Positions 8,488 through 17,126 of a stretch of DNA of 64,000 nucleotides are shown here, piece by piece. Below the pieces are notes generated by a model that made no database searches, was not told where the DNA came from, and saw only the letters and a list, made by a program, of their open reading frames with translations. The stretch is taken from contig CACNVG010000001.1 in NCBI GenBank assembly GCA_902623785.1, positions 10,001 through 74,000 of the forward strand. The letters are read 5' to 3'. The translations under genes were made by a program, and so were the position numbers. Source of the DNA: an uncultured Pelagibacteraceae bacterium. Its GTDB lineage: Bacteria > Pseudomonadota > Alphaproteobacteria > Pelagibacterales > Pelagibacteraceae. How positions within the stretch are numbered: the stretch's first letter is position 1; every line of letters begins with the position of its first letter.

Positions 8488-10260
8488 ATGATAAAAAAAG
8501 TCATAAATATTCTTCCAGAAATTTTAAGATCTTTAGACAAAAAACCAAGATTTTTGATAATAATATTAATCTTAAACCTGGTTTTAGTTTCTTTCTTAGA
8601 CGTCATAAGTATTGGTATGTTGGCAGGTTTTGTTGGTTTTTTAACTTCACCAGAAGTATTTATTAATAAAATTCCCATTAAATTTGTACAGGATACTTTT
8701 TTAAGTACGGGCTTTATGGATTTAATTTTATATTTTTCAATTCTTATCGTCATTTTATTAATTATAAAGAATTTTATAATGTTATTAATCCTTAAATTTG
8801 AAAATTATTTAAGAGTAAAAATTACAAAAATAAATGGAGTAAAATCTTTTAAATCTATTTTAAATAGGAGCTATATTTACTTCACAAAATTTAATTTAGG
8901 AAATATCAAAAATGAAATTTACGAAGAAAGTGAAAGAGCAACTGGATATGTTTTTTATGGAATAAATTTAATCAAAGAAGTTATTTTAGCTTTTTTTATT
9001 ATTTTTGCATTAATCTTTATTAATTTCAAAATAACATTTTCGATTTTATCAATATTGATATTTTTTTCTTATCTGACAATTTTTTTAATAAGAAAAAAGA
9101 TTATAAATTTTAGTGACCTAAAAAAAAAATATACCGGAGAGGCTTTTAAAATTATAATTGAAACAATCCAAAATATTCAATTTATTAAGTTGTCTGGAAA
9201 ATCAGATTATTTTGTGGCTAGTTATGGAAACAACTTAGAAAAAGGAATTTACAACTCACAAATAATGAAGGTAATTAATTTTGTTCCTAAATCTATTTTA
9301 GAGATTTCTTCAGTTACTTTTCTCTTGATATTTTCTTATTTGTTATTTTTAAAAGGATTTGAAATTGGTTTTATAGTAACGACCTTAAGTTTTTTAGTTT
9401 TATCCGTTATTAGGTTAATGCCTTCTATAAATAATTTTAATACTTGTCTCAATGGACTAATTTACTGCAGAAAATCATTTTTGAATTTTAATGAATTAGT
9501 GAAATCCAACAAAAAGATTGAAAATGAGGTAAATTTAGAAAGCATAGAGTCGATAAAATTAAGAGATGTTGAATTTTCCTATACCGATGGCAAATTTAAA
9601 CTTTCAAATTTAAATATATCATTAGAAAAAAATAAAATATTCGGAATTGCTGGAAAAAACGGCTCAGGTAAAAGTACGCTTATTAATTTAGTTTTAGGTT
9701 TGATAACACCTTCTAAAGGAAAGATTATTCTTAATGATAAATTTGAGCTAAGTAGTAGTAAATTAAGCTTGCATCGAAAAGTAGGTTTAATCCCTCAAAA
9801 TATTTTTTTAATTGATGACACAATTTCAAGAAACGTGGCTTTTGGAATTCCTCAAGATCAAATAGATTATCAAAAAGTAAAAGATGTTTTAAAAATTTCT
9901 CTAGCAGAAGAATTAATTGAACACATAAAAAAAAATGAAAATTATTTTATTGGGGACAAAGGTAATAAATTATCTGGCGGACAAAAACAAAGAGTTGCTA
10001 TAGCAAGAGCTCTTTACAGTAATCCAAGTATAATTATATTTGATGAACCAACGAGTGCGTTAGACGCAAACTCAAAAAATCTATTTTTTTCAATTTTGAA
10101 CAAAATCCAAAAAGATAGAATCATTTTGATAATAAGCCATGACCATAAAATTCTAAATTTATGCTCGAAATTAATAGTTTTAAAAAATGGAAAATTTCAG
10201 AATATTGATGAACAAAGTATTAAAACTTTTAATGAGGAAAATCTTAAAGGATTAATTTGA
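8488..10260 (+). CDS. ABC exporter (fused TMD-NBD), lipid-linked glycan flippase-like
   Basis: A 590-residue half-transporter. The N-terminal ~330 residues carry about six hydrophobic segments. The C-terminal ATPase has Walker A GKNGSGKST near 389-397, signature LSGGQKQR near 495-502, Walker B IIIFDEPTSALD and the H-loop ISHDH. This is the MsbA/PglK architecture, which flips lipid-linked sugars across the inner membrane. It follows the GT-B gene by 1 nt and precedes the phosphonate module by 33 nt. Within a glycan island, export of an undecaprenyl-linked glycan is the best inference. Confidence 0.88.
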   Translation: MIKKVINILPEILRSLDKKPRFLIIILILNLVLVSFLDVISIGMLAGFVGFLTSPEVFINKIPIKFVQDTFLSTGFMDLILYFSILIVILLIIKNFIMLLILKFENYLRVKITKINGVKSFKSILNRSYIYFTKFNLGNIKNEIYEESERATGYVFYGINLIKEVILAFFIIFALIFINFKITFSILSILIFFSYLTIFLIRKKIINFSDLKKKYTGEAFKIIIETIQNIQFIKLSGKSDYFVASYGNNLEKGIYNSQIMKVINFVPKSILEISSVTFLLIFSYLLFLKGFEIGFIVTTLSFLVLSVIRLMPSINNFNTCLNGLIYCRKSFLNFNELVKSNKKIENEVNLESIESIKLRDVEFSYTDGKFKLSNLNISLEKNKIFGIAGKNGSGKSTLINLVLGLITPSKGKIILNDKFELSSSKLSLHRKVGLIPQNIFLIDDTISRNVAFGIPQDQIDYQKVKDVLKISLAEELIEHIKKNENYFIGDKGNKLSGGQKQRVAIARALYSNPSIIIFDEPTSALDANSKNLFFSILNKIQKDRIILIISHDHKILNLCSKLIVLKNGKFQNIDEQSIKTFNEENLKGLI

Positions 10261-10293
10261 TTATATCTTTAAAAAATATACTAATAGTAAAAA

Positions 10294-11265
10294 ATGGATT
10301 CAATAAACAACTTTATTAATTACAAAAATAAAAGAAAAGTCCTCTTTACTCCTGGACCAAGTAGCTTGAGTAAAGAAAATATTATTGGACTAGGCCCCTT
10401 TTTTGGAAGAGGTGATAATGACTACCTGTCTTTAGAAAAGAAGGTCCTAAATAAATTAAAAAAAATATCAGGACAGAATAGAGTTGTACCTTTGCAGGGT
10501 TCAGGATCTTTAGCTATCGAAATAATGTGTTACAATTTTTTAAAAGGTAAAATTCTAATAATACAAACTGGCGTTTATTCAAAAAGAATAGAAGGTATTT
10601 GTAAAAACTTGAAAAAGATAGGAAGAATTTCATCAATCGAAACAATTTCTTGGAAAAAAATGTCCAGTATTAAAGGGAAATATAACTGGATAATTTGTTG
10701 TCCTACAGAAACAAGTATTGGATTATATATTCCGATCTTAGAAATTAAAAAAATATCAAAAAAAATAAAAGCCAAGATAATGTTAGATGCCACAGCTTCT
10801 TTTGGTCTCGAAAAAGATCATAAACTTGCAGATGTTTTATCATTTAGTTCTTGCAAAGGTTTGTTTGGGTTAACGGGAGGAAGTTTTATATCTTTTAGTG
10901 CTCGTCCTAATTATTACAAAAATTCGTTTTACTTAAATTTAAAAAATCACGAAAATAAAAAAATGACAGGCCCATATCACATACTTGGTTCGTTAGTAAA
11001 CGTATTGGATAATTACTCATCCTTCAAAAAATCTGTTGTAGAAAATAAAAAAGTATTTATGAAAAAATTTGAAAAATTCATTGTACATCCTAAAAAAAAT
11101 CAGCCATTAATTTGTACATATATTTCAAAAAAAGTTCGTTCAAAAAATAAAAAAGTAGTACTTTATAAATCAAGAGGTAATATCAAGGGGAGTGTAGTTT
11201 CTCATTTAGGAGAAACGCATCTAAAATCTAACGCGAATGGAAAAATAATAAATTTTTTAAAATAA
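10294..11265 (+). CDS. 2-aminoethylphosphonate-pyruvate transaminase-like class V aminotransferase
   Basis: A 323-residue PLP enzyme starting KVLFTPGPSSLS, the usual opening of the PhnW/serine-pyruvate group. GSGSLAIE (69-76) fits phosphate binding, D165 in LDATASFG the pyridine nitrogen, and K188 in SSCKGLFG the Schiff-base lysine. Next to PEP mutase and phosphonopyruvate decarboxylase, the natural role is making 2-aminoethylphosphonate (AEP) from phosphonoacetaldehyde. PhnW also degrades AEP, but the neighbouring biosynthetic enzymes and absence of PhnX point to synthesis. It is slightly shorter than typical PhnW (about 365). Only 3 nt separate it from the next gene. Confidence 0.82.
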   Translation: MDSINNFINYKNKRKVLFTPGPSSLSKENIIGLGPFFGRGDNDYLSLEKKVLNKLKKISGQNRVVPLQGSGSLAIEIMCYNFLKGKILIIQTGVYSKRIEGICKNLKKIGRISSIETISWKKMSSIKGKYNWIICCPTETSIGLYIPILEIKKISKKIKAKIMLDATASFGLEKDHKLADVLSFSSCKGLFGLTGGSFISFSARPNYYKNSFYLNLKNHENKKMTGPYHILGSLVNVLDNYSSFKKSVVENKKVFMKKFEKFIVHPKKNQPLICTYISKKVRSKNKKVVLYKSRGNIKGSVVSHLGETHLKSNANGKIINFLK

Positions 11266-11268
11266 TTT

Positions 11269-11673
11269 ATGAAAAAAAAAGTTTTAGTTGACATGTCTTC
11301 AACTCTTATTCATCACGGTCATATTAATCTACTTAAGAAAGCTAGCAAAATAGGTAATGTTTTTGTTGCGCTAACCACAGACAAAGAAATTAAAAAAAAA
11401 AAAGGATATTTTCCAGAATTAAATTATTACAACAGATCTAGAATTTTAAAATCAATAAAATATGTTCATAAAGTTATCCCGTCAAAATGGAATATAGACA
11501 ATAAATTTATAAAAAGATTTAAAATAAATGTATTGGTTCATGGTGGCGATAATAATAATACAGCTGATAATGTTAAATTGAAAATTTTTAAGAGAACAAA
11601 AGGGATAAGTTCATCTCAACTACGATCTAAAGTGTACAAAAATTATATAAAACTTTATGAAAAAAAAAAATAA
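11269..11673 (+). CDS. Cytidylyltransferase, likely CTP:2-aminoethylphosphonate cytidylyltransferase
   Basis: A compact 134-residue nucleotidyltransferase. It carries HxGH as H15-H16-G17-H18 and the second signature RTKGISSS at 109-116, so both catalytic motifs of the glycerol-3-phosphate/phosphoethanolamine cytidylyltransferase family are intact. In phosphonate clusters such enzymes (PntC type) convert AEP to CMP-AEP. It sits between the AEP transaminase and PEP mutase genes and overlaps the latter by 17 nt. Glycerol-3-phosphate or phosphoethanolamine are alternative substrates; the operon makes AEP the best guess. Confidence 0.78.
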   Translation: MKKKVLVDMSSTLIHHGHINLLKKASKIGNVFVALTTDKEIKKKKGYFPELNYYNRSRILKSIKYVHKVIPSKWNIDNKFIKRFKINVLVHGGDNNNTADNVKLKIFKRTKGISSSQLRSKVYKNYIKLYEKKK

Positions 11674-12961
11674 AACTATTTACCTTACTTTAGTTGGGGA
11701 TAACTTTAACCTGGGACATGCAAATATTATCAATAATGCAAAAAAGTATGGAAAGATTATAATTGGAATTATGACAGATAGTGCTTGTGTGGAATATACA
11801 TCACTGCCTCACTTTAGTTATGAATATAGGAAGAATTTAATATTAAAGAGTTGTAGAAATATTTATAAAATAATCCCTCAAAAAACTTTAGATTACACCT
11901 ATAATTTAAATAAATTTAAACCAAATTATGTAATTCACGGGGATGATTGGAAAATAGGCTATCAAAAAAAAATTAGAACAAAAGTTATCAAGCAACTTAA
12001 AAAATGGGGAGGAAAGCTTATTGAAATTCCTTACACAAAAAATATTCCTTTTTCAGAAAACAGAAAACAATTTTTACAAAGTAACACAACTGCAGATGTA
12101 AGAAAAACAAAACTTAAGCGATTACTTAACTGTAAAAAAATTGTTAAAATTTTAGAAGCCCATAATCCAATAGGTGGTTTGATAATTGATAATCTATCAA
12201 ATAACAGTGAAAAAAAATATGATGAATTTGACGGTGTTTGGTGTTCAAGTTTAACCGACTCGTCCTCTAGAGGAAAGCCAGATAATCAATCACTCGATTT
12301 AACTACAAGAGTAAATTGGCTCTCTGAAATGTTTGAGGTTACTTCTAAGCCATTAATATTTGATGCAGATAATGGGGGGTCAGTGGAGCATATAAAGTTT
12401 CTTATTAGAAGACTTGAAAAAATAGGTGTTTCAGCTGTCATTTTGGAAGATAAGATTGGAATAAAGCAAAATTCACTTTTTCAAGATCAATCAAAAACTA
12501 AGTTGGATACAATAAATAATTTTTCAAAAAAAATTAAGATTGCAACAAAAAATCGAGTGTCTGATGACTTTCTTATTATTGCAAGATTAGAATCTTTAAT
12601 AGTTGGTCAAGGTATTAATGAAGCCATTAAAAGAGCAAATAAATACTCAAAAGCCGGAGCTGATATGATACTAGTACACAGCAAAAAGAATACTCCAAAT
12701 GAAATATTTAAATTTGCCAAGAAATTCAAAAAATCAAAGTTCTTTAAGCCACTTGTAGCTGTTCCCTCTGCCTATCCCTCTGTAAAAGAAGCGCAATTAG
12801 TAAAAAATGGTTTTAAACTAGTAATTTACGCTAACCACTTGCTTAGAGCATCTTATCTCTCAATGTTCGAAACAGCTAAAAATATTTTGAAAAATAAAAG
12901 GGCGAAAGAATCTGAAAAGAAAATGATATCTATAAAAAAAATAATTGAATTAATCGAATGA
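11657..12961 (+). CDS. Phosphoenolpyruvate mutase with N-terminal cytidylyltransferase-like domain
   Basis: A 434-residue two-domain protein. Residues 1 to ~135 resemble a cytidylyltransferase (HGDDW at 94-98), but HxGH is altered to N18-L-G-H21 and no ISTT-like signature is seen, so this domain may be inactive or regulatory. Residues ~155-434 are an isocitrate-lyase-superfamily barrel with the PEP mutase hallmark EDKIGIKQNS at 264-273 (EDKxxxxxNS) and Mg-binding FDADNGG at 235-241. PEP mutase forms the C-P bond of phosphonopyruvate. Its start overlaps the preceding cytidylyltransferase by 17 nt and its stop overlaps the decarboxylase by 4 nt. Confidence 0.92.
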   Translation: MKKKNKTIYLTLVGDNFNLGHANIINNAKKYGKIIIGIMTDSACVEYTSLPHFSYEYRKNLILKSCRNIYKIIPQKTLDYTYNLNKFKPNYVIHGDDWKIGYQKKIRTKVIKQLKKWGGKLIEIPYTKNIPFSENRKQFLQSNTTADVRKTKLKRLLNCKKIVKILEAHNPIGGLIIDNLSNNSEKKYDEFDGVWCSSLTDSSSRGKPDNQSLDLTTRVNWLSEMFEVTSKPLIFDADNGGSVEHIKFLIRRLEKIGVSAVILEDKIGIKQNSLFQDQSKTKLDTINNFSKKIKIATKNRVSDDFLIIARLESLIVGQGINEAIKRANKYSKAGADMILVHSKKNTPNEIFKFAKKFKKSKFFKPLVAVPSAYPSVKEAQLVKNGFKLVIYANHLLRASYLSMFETAKNILKNKRAKESEKKMISIKKIIELIE

Positions 12962-14058
12962 TAACAGCCGATATATTATTTTCATTTCTAAAAAAAAGAA
13001 AAATAAATTTTTTTACTGGAGTTCCTGACAGTGTTTTAAAAGATACTAATAAGATTTTAAAAAATTATAATAACGATAAACATGTAATTACCCATAATGA
13101 AGGCGGTTCAATAGCTTTGGGCGCTGGTTATTTTCTTAAAACTAAAAAAATTGCCTGCGTATATTTCCAAAATTCTGGTCTTGGTAATGCAATAAACCCT
13201 CTTATATCTATGGCACATAAAAATATTTATTCTATCCCAATGTTGCTATTGATAGGTTGGAGAGGTGCTCCAAAAGAAAAAAAAGATGAACCGCAACATA
13301 TACACCAAGGAAAAATTACAGAAAAAATGCTTAAATTATTAGAGATAGACTACTGTATATTGGAAAACAAAAAAGATTTAAAAAAACTTGAAAAAATAAT
13401 AATTATCTCAAAAAAAAAACAAAAACCCGTTGCATGTTTGATTAAAAAAAATGTACTAAGTTTTAATAAAAATATTTTTTATAAAAAAAGAGACAACAAG
13501 GGTCTCAAACGTCATGATGTAATTAATTTTATTATTGATAAAAAAATAAATAATCTTAAAATTTTTTCCACCACAGGTTACACTTCTAGAGAGCTTTATC
13601 AATTGCGAAAATTAAAAAAAGATAAAACTAAAGATTTTTATAATGTTGGTGCTATGGGTCATACCAGTATGATTGCCTTAGGTTATGCGTTAAAAGACAA
13701 AAACAAAAAAGTTTTATGTTTAGATGGGGACGGGTCTCTGATTATGCATATGGGATCTCTCCCAGTAATTGGTGAAAATACTGCAAGAAATTTCAAACAT
13801 ATCATTTTTAATAATAATCAACATGAGTCAGTTGGTGGTCAAAAAACACCAATAAAAAGTACAAATTTTAAAAAGTTGAGTTTATCATGTGGTTATAAGA
13901 AATATTTTTTTGCTAAAACTTTAAAACAATTTAAATCAAAATATTCATTCTTTCTAAATTCAAGAGGTCCGAGTTTTTTTGAAGTACAAATTCTTCCTGG
14001 ATCCGTTAAAAATCTAACTCGTCCAAAAGAATTTTTAAAAATTAGAAAAAATTTTTAA
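12958..14058 (+). CDS. Phosphonopyruvate decarboxylase
   Basis: A 366-residue ThDP enzyme. E48 in THNEGGSIALGAGY is the likely ThDP-activating glutamate, and the ThDP/Mg motif runs from GDGS (257-260) to NNN (285-287). Length fits single-chain Ppd/AepY enzymes, shorter than full acetolactate synthases. It removes CO2 from phosphonopyruvate to give phosphonoacetaldehyde, pulling the unfavourable PEP mutase reaction forward. It overlaps the PEP mutase gene by 4 nt. Sulfopyruvate decarboxylase is a related alternative, but the mutase neighbour decides. Confidence 0.9.
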   Translation: MITADILFSFLKKRKINFFTGVPDSVLKDTNKILKNYNNDKHVITHNEGGSIALGAGYFLKTKKIACVYFQNSGLGNAINPLISMAHKNIYSIPMLLLIGWRGAPKEKKDEPQHIHQGKITEKMLKLLEIDYCILENKKDLKKLEKIIIISKKKQKPVACLIKKNVLSFNKNIFYKKRDNKGLKRHDVINFIIDKKINNLKIFSTTGYTSRELYQLRKLKKDKTKDFYNVGAMGHTSMIALGYALKDKNKKVLCLDGDGSLIMHMGSLPVIGENTARNFKHIIFNNNQHESVGGQKTPIKSTNFKKLSLSCGYKKYFFAKTLKQFKSKYSFFLNSRGPSFFEVQILPGSVKNLTRPKEFLKIRKNF

Positions 14059-14063
14059 TTTTT

Positions 14064-15182
14064 ATGTTTGAAAAAAAAAGAAAAGTAACATTCTTTTATT
14101 CAAGGATTGAAGAAAAACAAATTTTTTTTTCACTTGAAAATGAATTAAAGAAATCAAATTTTGATGTAGAGTATTCAAAAAATTTGAAAAAAAAAGCAGA
14201 TATTGGATTTTACTGCGAATGTAACTCTGACCCATCAAACTCCAAAATATCAGCAATATTTTTAGGTGGTCTGGACCAAGGAAGGGTCACTTGGCCAAAC
14301 ATTTGGTATGATCAACCTTGGAATAAATTTGATCTTGGCTTTTTACCAGGTAATAACTGGGCAAATAGATGGAAATCTTGCAGTGAAAATAAATCCTCAA
14401 ATACAAAGTTTGGAGTTTATAAAGTAGGATGGCCAAAATCAGATTTTTTATTTAATAAAAAAAACTCTAAGATAAAAAAAAAATTAATTAAAAAATATAA
14501 AATTAATACAAAAAAAATTAATATTTTATACGCCCCCTCATTTGAGTGCTTTAACCAACAATTAGAAGTAGCGAAAGTAGCAAAAAACAACAATTATGGA
14601 TTGATAATCAAACATTGGCTTACAAAAAAAGAGAAAAAATATCAGGATTTATGGAATAATATTAAAAAATCAAACTTAGAAACTCAAAAAATTTATAAAA
14701 AAAATACTAAAATAATTGACCCCAGTGAAAACTTTCTGTCTGTTTTAGATCTTTCAGATTTAATAATTACCGATGAGTCAAGCGTTGCATATGAGGGATT
14801 AATAAGAAATGTTCCAACTTTGTCTGTTAAAGATTGGTTTATAGCAAGACATAATAAAGGTGTTGCAAGGTTGGTAAAACCATCAAACGTCACTTTTAAA
14901 ACAACTAGAAAAGATTTAAACAAAAAAATTATAGAAATTTTAGGCAATAGTTCGTACAAAAAGAAGATTAAAGTAAATCTTAAGAAAGAAATTTCATACT
15001 TAGGAAGTTCTTCGAGAATAATAGTCAAACTGTTGAAACAATTTTTAATTGATAGAAAATTACCTCAAAAAACTAAGTATTTTATAAAACCTAAAGTTAA
15101 AAAAAAAATTTCAAAAAATTCAATAACGTTAAGCTTCTATAAAAGAATATTCTTTAATTATTTTAGAAGATTTTTAAATTGA
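14064..15182 (+). CDS. CDP-glycerol glycerophosphotransferase-like transferase
   Basis: A 372-residue GT-B-like protein. The C-terminal block DLIITDESSVAYEGL followed by NVPTLSV matches the CDP-glycerol:glycerophosphotransferase family, which moves a phospho-polyol from a CDP donor to a glycan. KHWLTKKEKKYQDLW resembles the family's HP-containing donor loop, with HW in place of HP. It starts 5 nt after phosphonopyruvate decarboxylase. In this operon the likely donor is CMP-AEP and the product a phosphonate-decorated glycan. That substrate is inferred from context only. Confidence 0.75.
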   Translation: MFEKKRKVTFFYSRIEEKQIFFSLENELKKSNFDVEYSKNLKKKADIGFYCECNSDPSNSKISAIFLGGLDQGRVTWPNIWYDQPWNKFDLGFLPGNNWANRWKSCSENKSSNTKFGVYKVGWPKSDFLFNKKNSKIKKKLIKKYKINTKKINILYAPSFECFNQQLEVAKVAKNNNYGLIIKHWLTKKEKKYQDLWNNIKKSNLETQKIYKKNTKIIDPSENFLSVLDLSDLIITDESSVAYEGLIRNVPTLSVKDWFIARHNKGVARLVKPSNVTFKTTRKDLNKKIIEILGNSSYKKKIKVNLKKEISYLGSSSRIIVKLLKQFLIDRKLPQKTKYFIKPKVKKKISKNSITLSFYKRIFFNYFRRFLN

Positions 15183-15196
15183 AATAGAGTTATAAA

Positions 15197-15235
15197 AATA
15201 TCTTTTTTTTAAAAAAAATTATTTAAATAGATATT
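15197..15235. terminator. Possible bidirectional terminator between convergent genes
   Basis: AATATCT (15197-15203) pairs with AGATATT (15229-15235), enclosing T8 and A8 runs that can also pair. It lies between the phosphotransferase (+) and the P-loop gene (-). The stem is pure A/T apart from one G/C pair, so stability is doubtful. Confidence 0.35.
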
Positions 15236-15283
15236 AATGAATACAGCATTGGCAGTCTACACAAATAAATAAAAATCCATTTA

Positions 15284-16039
15284 TCAAAAATATTTTAAAA
15301 AATTCGAATTGTTGAAATTTTTCATATGATCGTTTTTGTAATTAATGCACTTATGAGAAATTATTTTTTTTATTTTTTTATTCAAGTAAATTATTTTTTC
15401 TATTGTTCTTTTATCGATTGACTTCCTATCTTTACTAAGTCTTCGTCTCTCATTAACTTCATAAATATTATTCTTTGGTGCATAAATATAAACAATCTTA
15501 TCGCAAAAAATTTTGTTTTTAAGATATTTTTTTATCAATTTAAGCTTAATTTTTTTCTTTGAAAAAGCTAATAACATAAGTCTTTGTAAGAATCCTTCAT
15601 CAGGAAAATAAATGACATTTTCATTATCTCTCCTTATTTTTTGAAATAACATTGATGCTATAATAAGTTCATCTAACCAAATATCTTTAGTTGATTGGTT
15701 AATTAAGATGTTTTTATTATTAAGAAAATTTACTTTATTTCTGTAATTATAAAATTTTTTTAGATTATTATTTTTATAAATATTGCAAATACGATTTAAT
15801 GACTTGTTCCATAGTGAAGTTTTTATATTAACTAATAACAATAAATTAAATAAAACCAAGCAAATCTTTTGACTCATCTTCAATGTAACATATCTACCAA
15901 TAAATGAGACAATAATTTCCCTGGTATTAAATACTTTATAGCCTTTTATTTTTAAGTTTGTTTTAATTTTTTTTCTTAAAAATGATTTTCCACTACCAGG
16001 AACACCAAAAAATTCTATAGATCTATATTTTATTTTCAC
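15284..16039 (-). CDS. P-loop NTPase/kinase-like protein of unknown function
   Basis: A 251-residue protein with a perfect Walker A GVPGSGKS at 12-19 just after the first strand (IEFFG). A later block with RRRLSKDRKS could supply lid arginines, as in small kinases. The rest is Lys/Asn/Ile-rich and I do not recognise it. It is transcribed alone on the minus strand between the phosphonate module and the UDP-glucuronate epimerase-like gene. A nucleotide or sugar kinase role in glycan decoration is possible but unsupported beyond the P-loop. Confidence 0.6.
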   Translation of the reverse strand: MKIKYRSIEFFGVPGSGKSFLRKKIKTNLKIKGYKVFNTREIIVSFIGRYVTLKMSQKICLVLFNLLLLVNIKTSLWNKSLNRICNIYKNNNLKKFYNYRNKVNFLNNKNILINQSTKDIWLDELIIASMLFQKIRRDNENVIYFPDEGFLQRLMLLAFSKKKIKLKLIKKYLKNKIFCDKIVYIYAPKNNIYEVNERRRLSKDRKSIDKRTIEKIIYLNKKIKKIISHKCINYKNDHMKNFNNSNFLKYF

Positions 16040-16166
16040 TTAGTTTGCAGATTTATCATGTTTTTAAATTTAAAATAGAGTGTTACAAGTTGTTAGTTTT
16101 GTAATATATAAATAATACTTTTTTTTAATAAAAATAAACAAATTTTAAATTTAAGTAAACTAATTT

Positions 16167-17126
16167 ATGAACATATTAATTACAGGTTGTGCAGGATTTA
16201 TAGGTTTTCATTTAAGTAAAAAAATTCTTCAAGACTCAAATCATAAAGTTTTGGGAATTGACAACTTAAATAATTATTATTCCACAAAAATTAAAAAAGA
16301 TAGATTGATACAATTAAAAAAACACAAAAAATTTTATTTTAAAAAAGTTGATATATCTAACTATGATGAGCTGAGAAAAATATTCCTTAAGAATAAAGTT
16401 AACGTAATTTTTAATTTTGCCGCTCAGGCTGGTGTCAGATATTCTCTAGTAAACCCAGATAGTTATATAAAAAGTAATTTAAAAGGTTTTCTAAATTTAT
16501 TGGAACTTGCAAAAATTAATAGAACTAAATTAATTTATGCGTCATCAAGCTCAGTTTATGGTGAACAAAAAAAATTTCCAGTTTTAGAAAAATATTCGGG
16601 AGTCCAAAAAAATTTATATGCCTCAACGAAGTTAATGAACGAAAAACTCGCAAATATATATCATCAGAATTTTAAAATTCCTTTAATAGGTTTAAGATTT
16701 TTTACAGTCTATGGTGAGTGGGGTAGACCTGATATGATGTATTTAAAATATATGGATGCAATAAAAAGAGGAAAAACAATAAATCTTTACAATTTTGGAA
16801 AACACACTAGAGATTTTACTTATATTGATGATGTGGTCGAGATATTATTTAAGATTCTCAAAATTAAAAAAAAACAAGTTTTTGAAAATGGAATTTATAA
16901 TATTTGTTCTAGTAATCCTGTAAACTTAACGAATTTTTTAGATTATATTGAAAAAATTTATGGAAAAAAATGTAAAATAAAAAAATTACCTAAACAAAAA
17001 ATTGAAATTTTAAAGACACATGGAAGCAATTCTAAAATCAAAAATTTAGTCAAAAAATATAAATTTATAAGTTACAAAATTGGATTAAAAAATACTATTA
17101 AATGGTTTAAAAATTACTATCGTTAA
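16167..17126 (+). CDS. UDP-glucuronate 4-epimerase-like NAD-dependent epimerase
   Basis: A 319-residue extended SDR. The cofactor motif TGCAGFIG covers 6-13, AAQAGVRYS 85-93, and Y151/K155 (YASTK) are catalytic. The AAQAGVRYS block is typical of UDP-glucuronate 4-epimerases (LpsL/GAE group), which give UDP-galacturonate for LPS or capsule. The gene starts alone after a 127-nt divergent gap and its end overlaps the convergent GT2 gene by 4 nt. A UDP-glucose/GlcNAc epimerase is less likely given that block. Confidence 0.85.
   Translation: MNILITGCAGFIGFHLSKKILQDSNHKVLGIDNLNNYYSTKIKKDRLIQLKKHKKFYFKKVDISNYDELRKIFLKNKVNVIFNFAAQAGVRYSLVNPDSYIKSNLKGFLNLLELAKINRTKLIYASSSSVYGEQKKFPVLEKYSGVQKNLYASTKLMNEKLANIYHQNFKIPLIGLRFFTVYGEWGRPDMMYLKYMDAIKRGKTINLYNFGKHTRDFTYIDDVVEILFKILKIKKKQVFENGIYNICSSNPVNLTNFLDYIEKIYGKKCKIKKLPKQKIEILKTHGSNSKIKNLVKKYKFISYKIGLKNTIKWFKNYYR

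Noticed and set aside
15597-15680. Riboswitch-like or structured leaders in island spacers
   Set aside because: Spacers are short and almost pure A/T; no conserved GC-rich stems of known riboswitches were seen.
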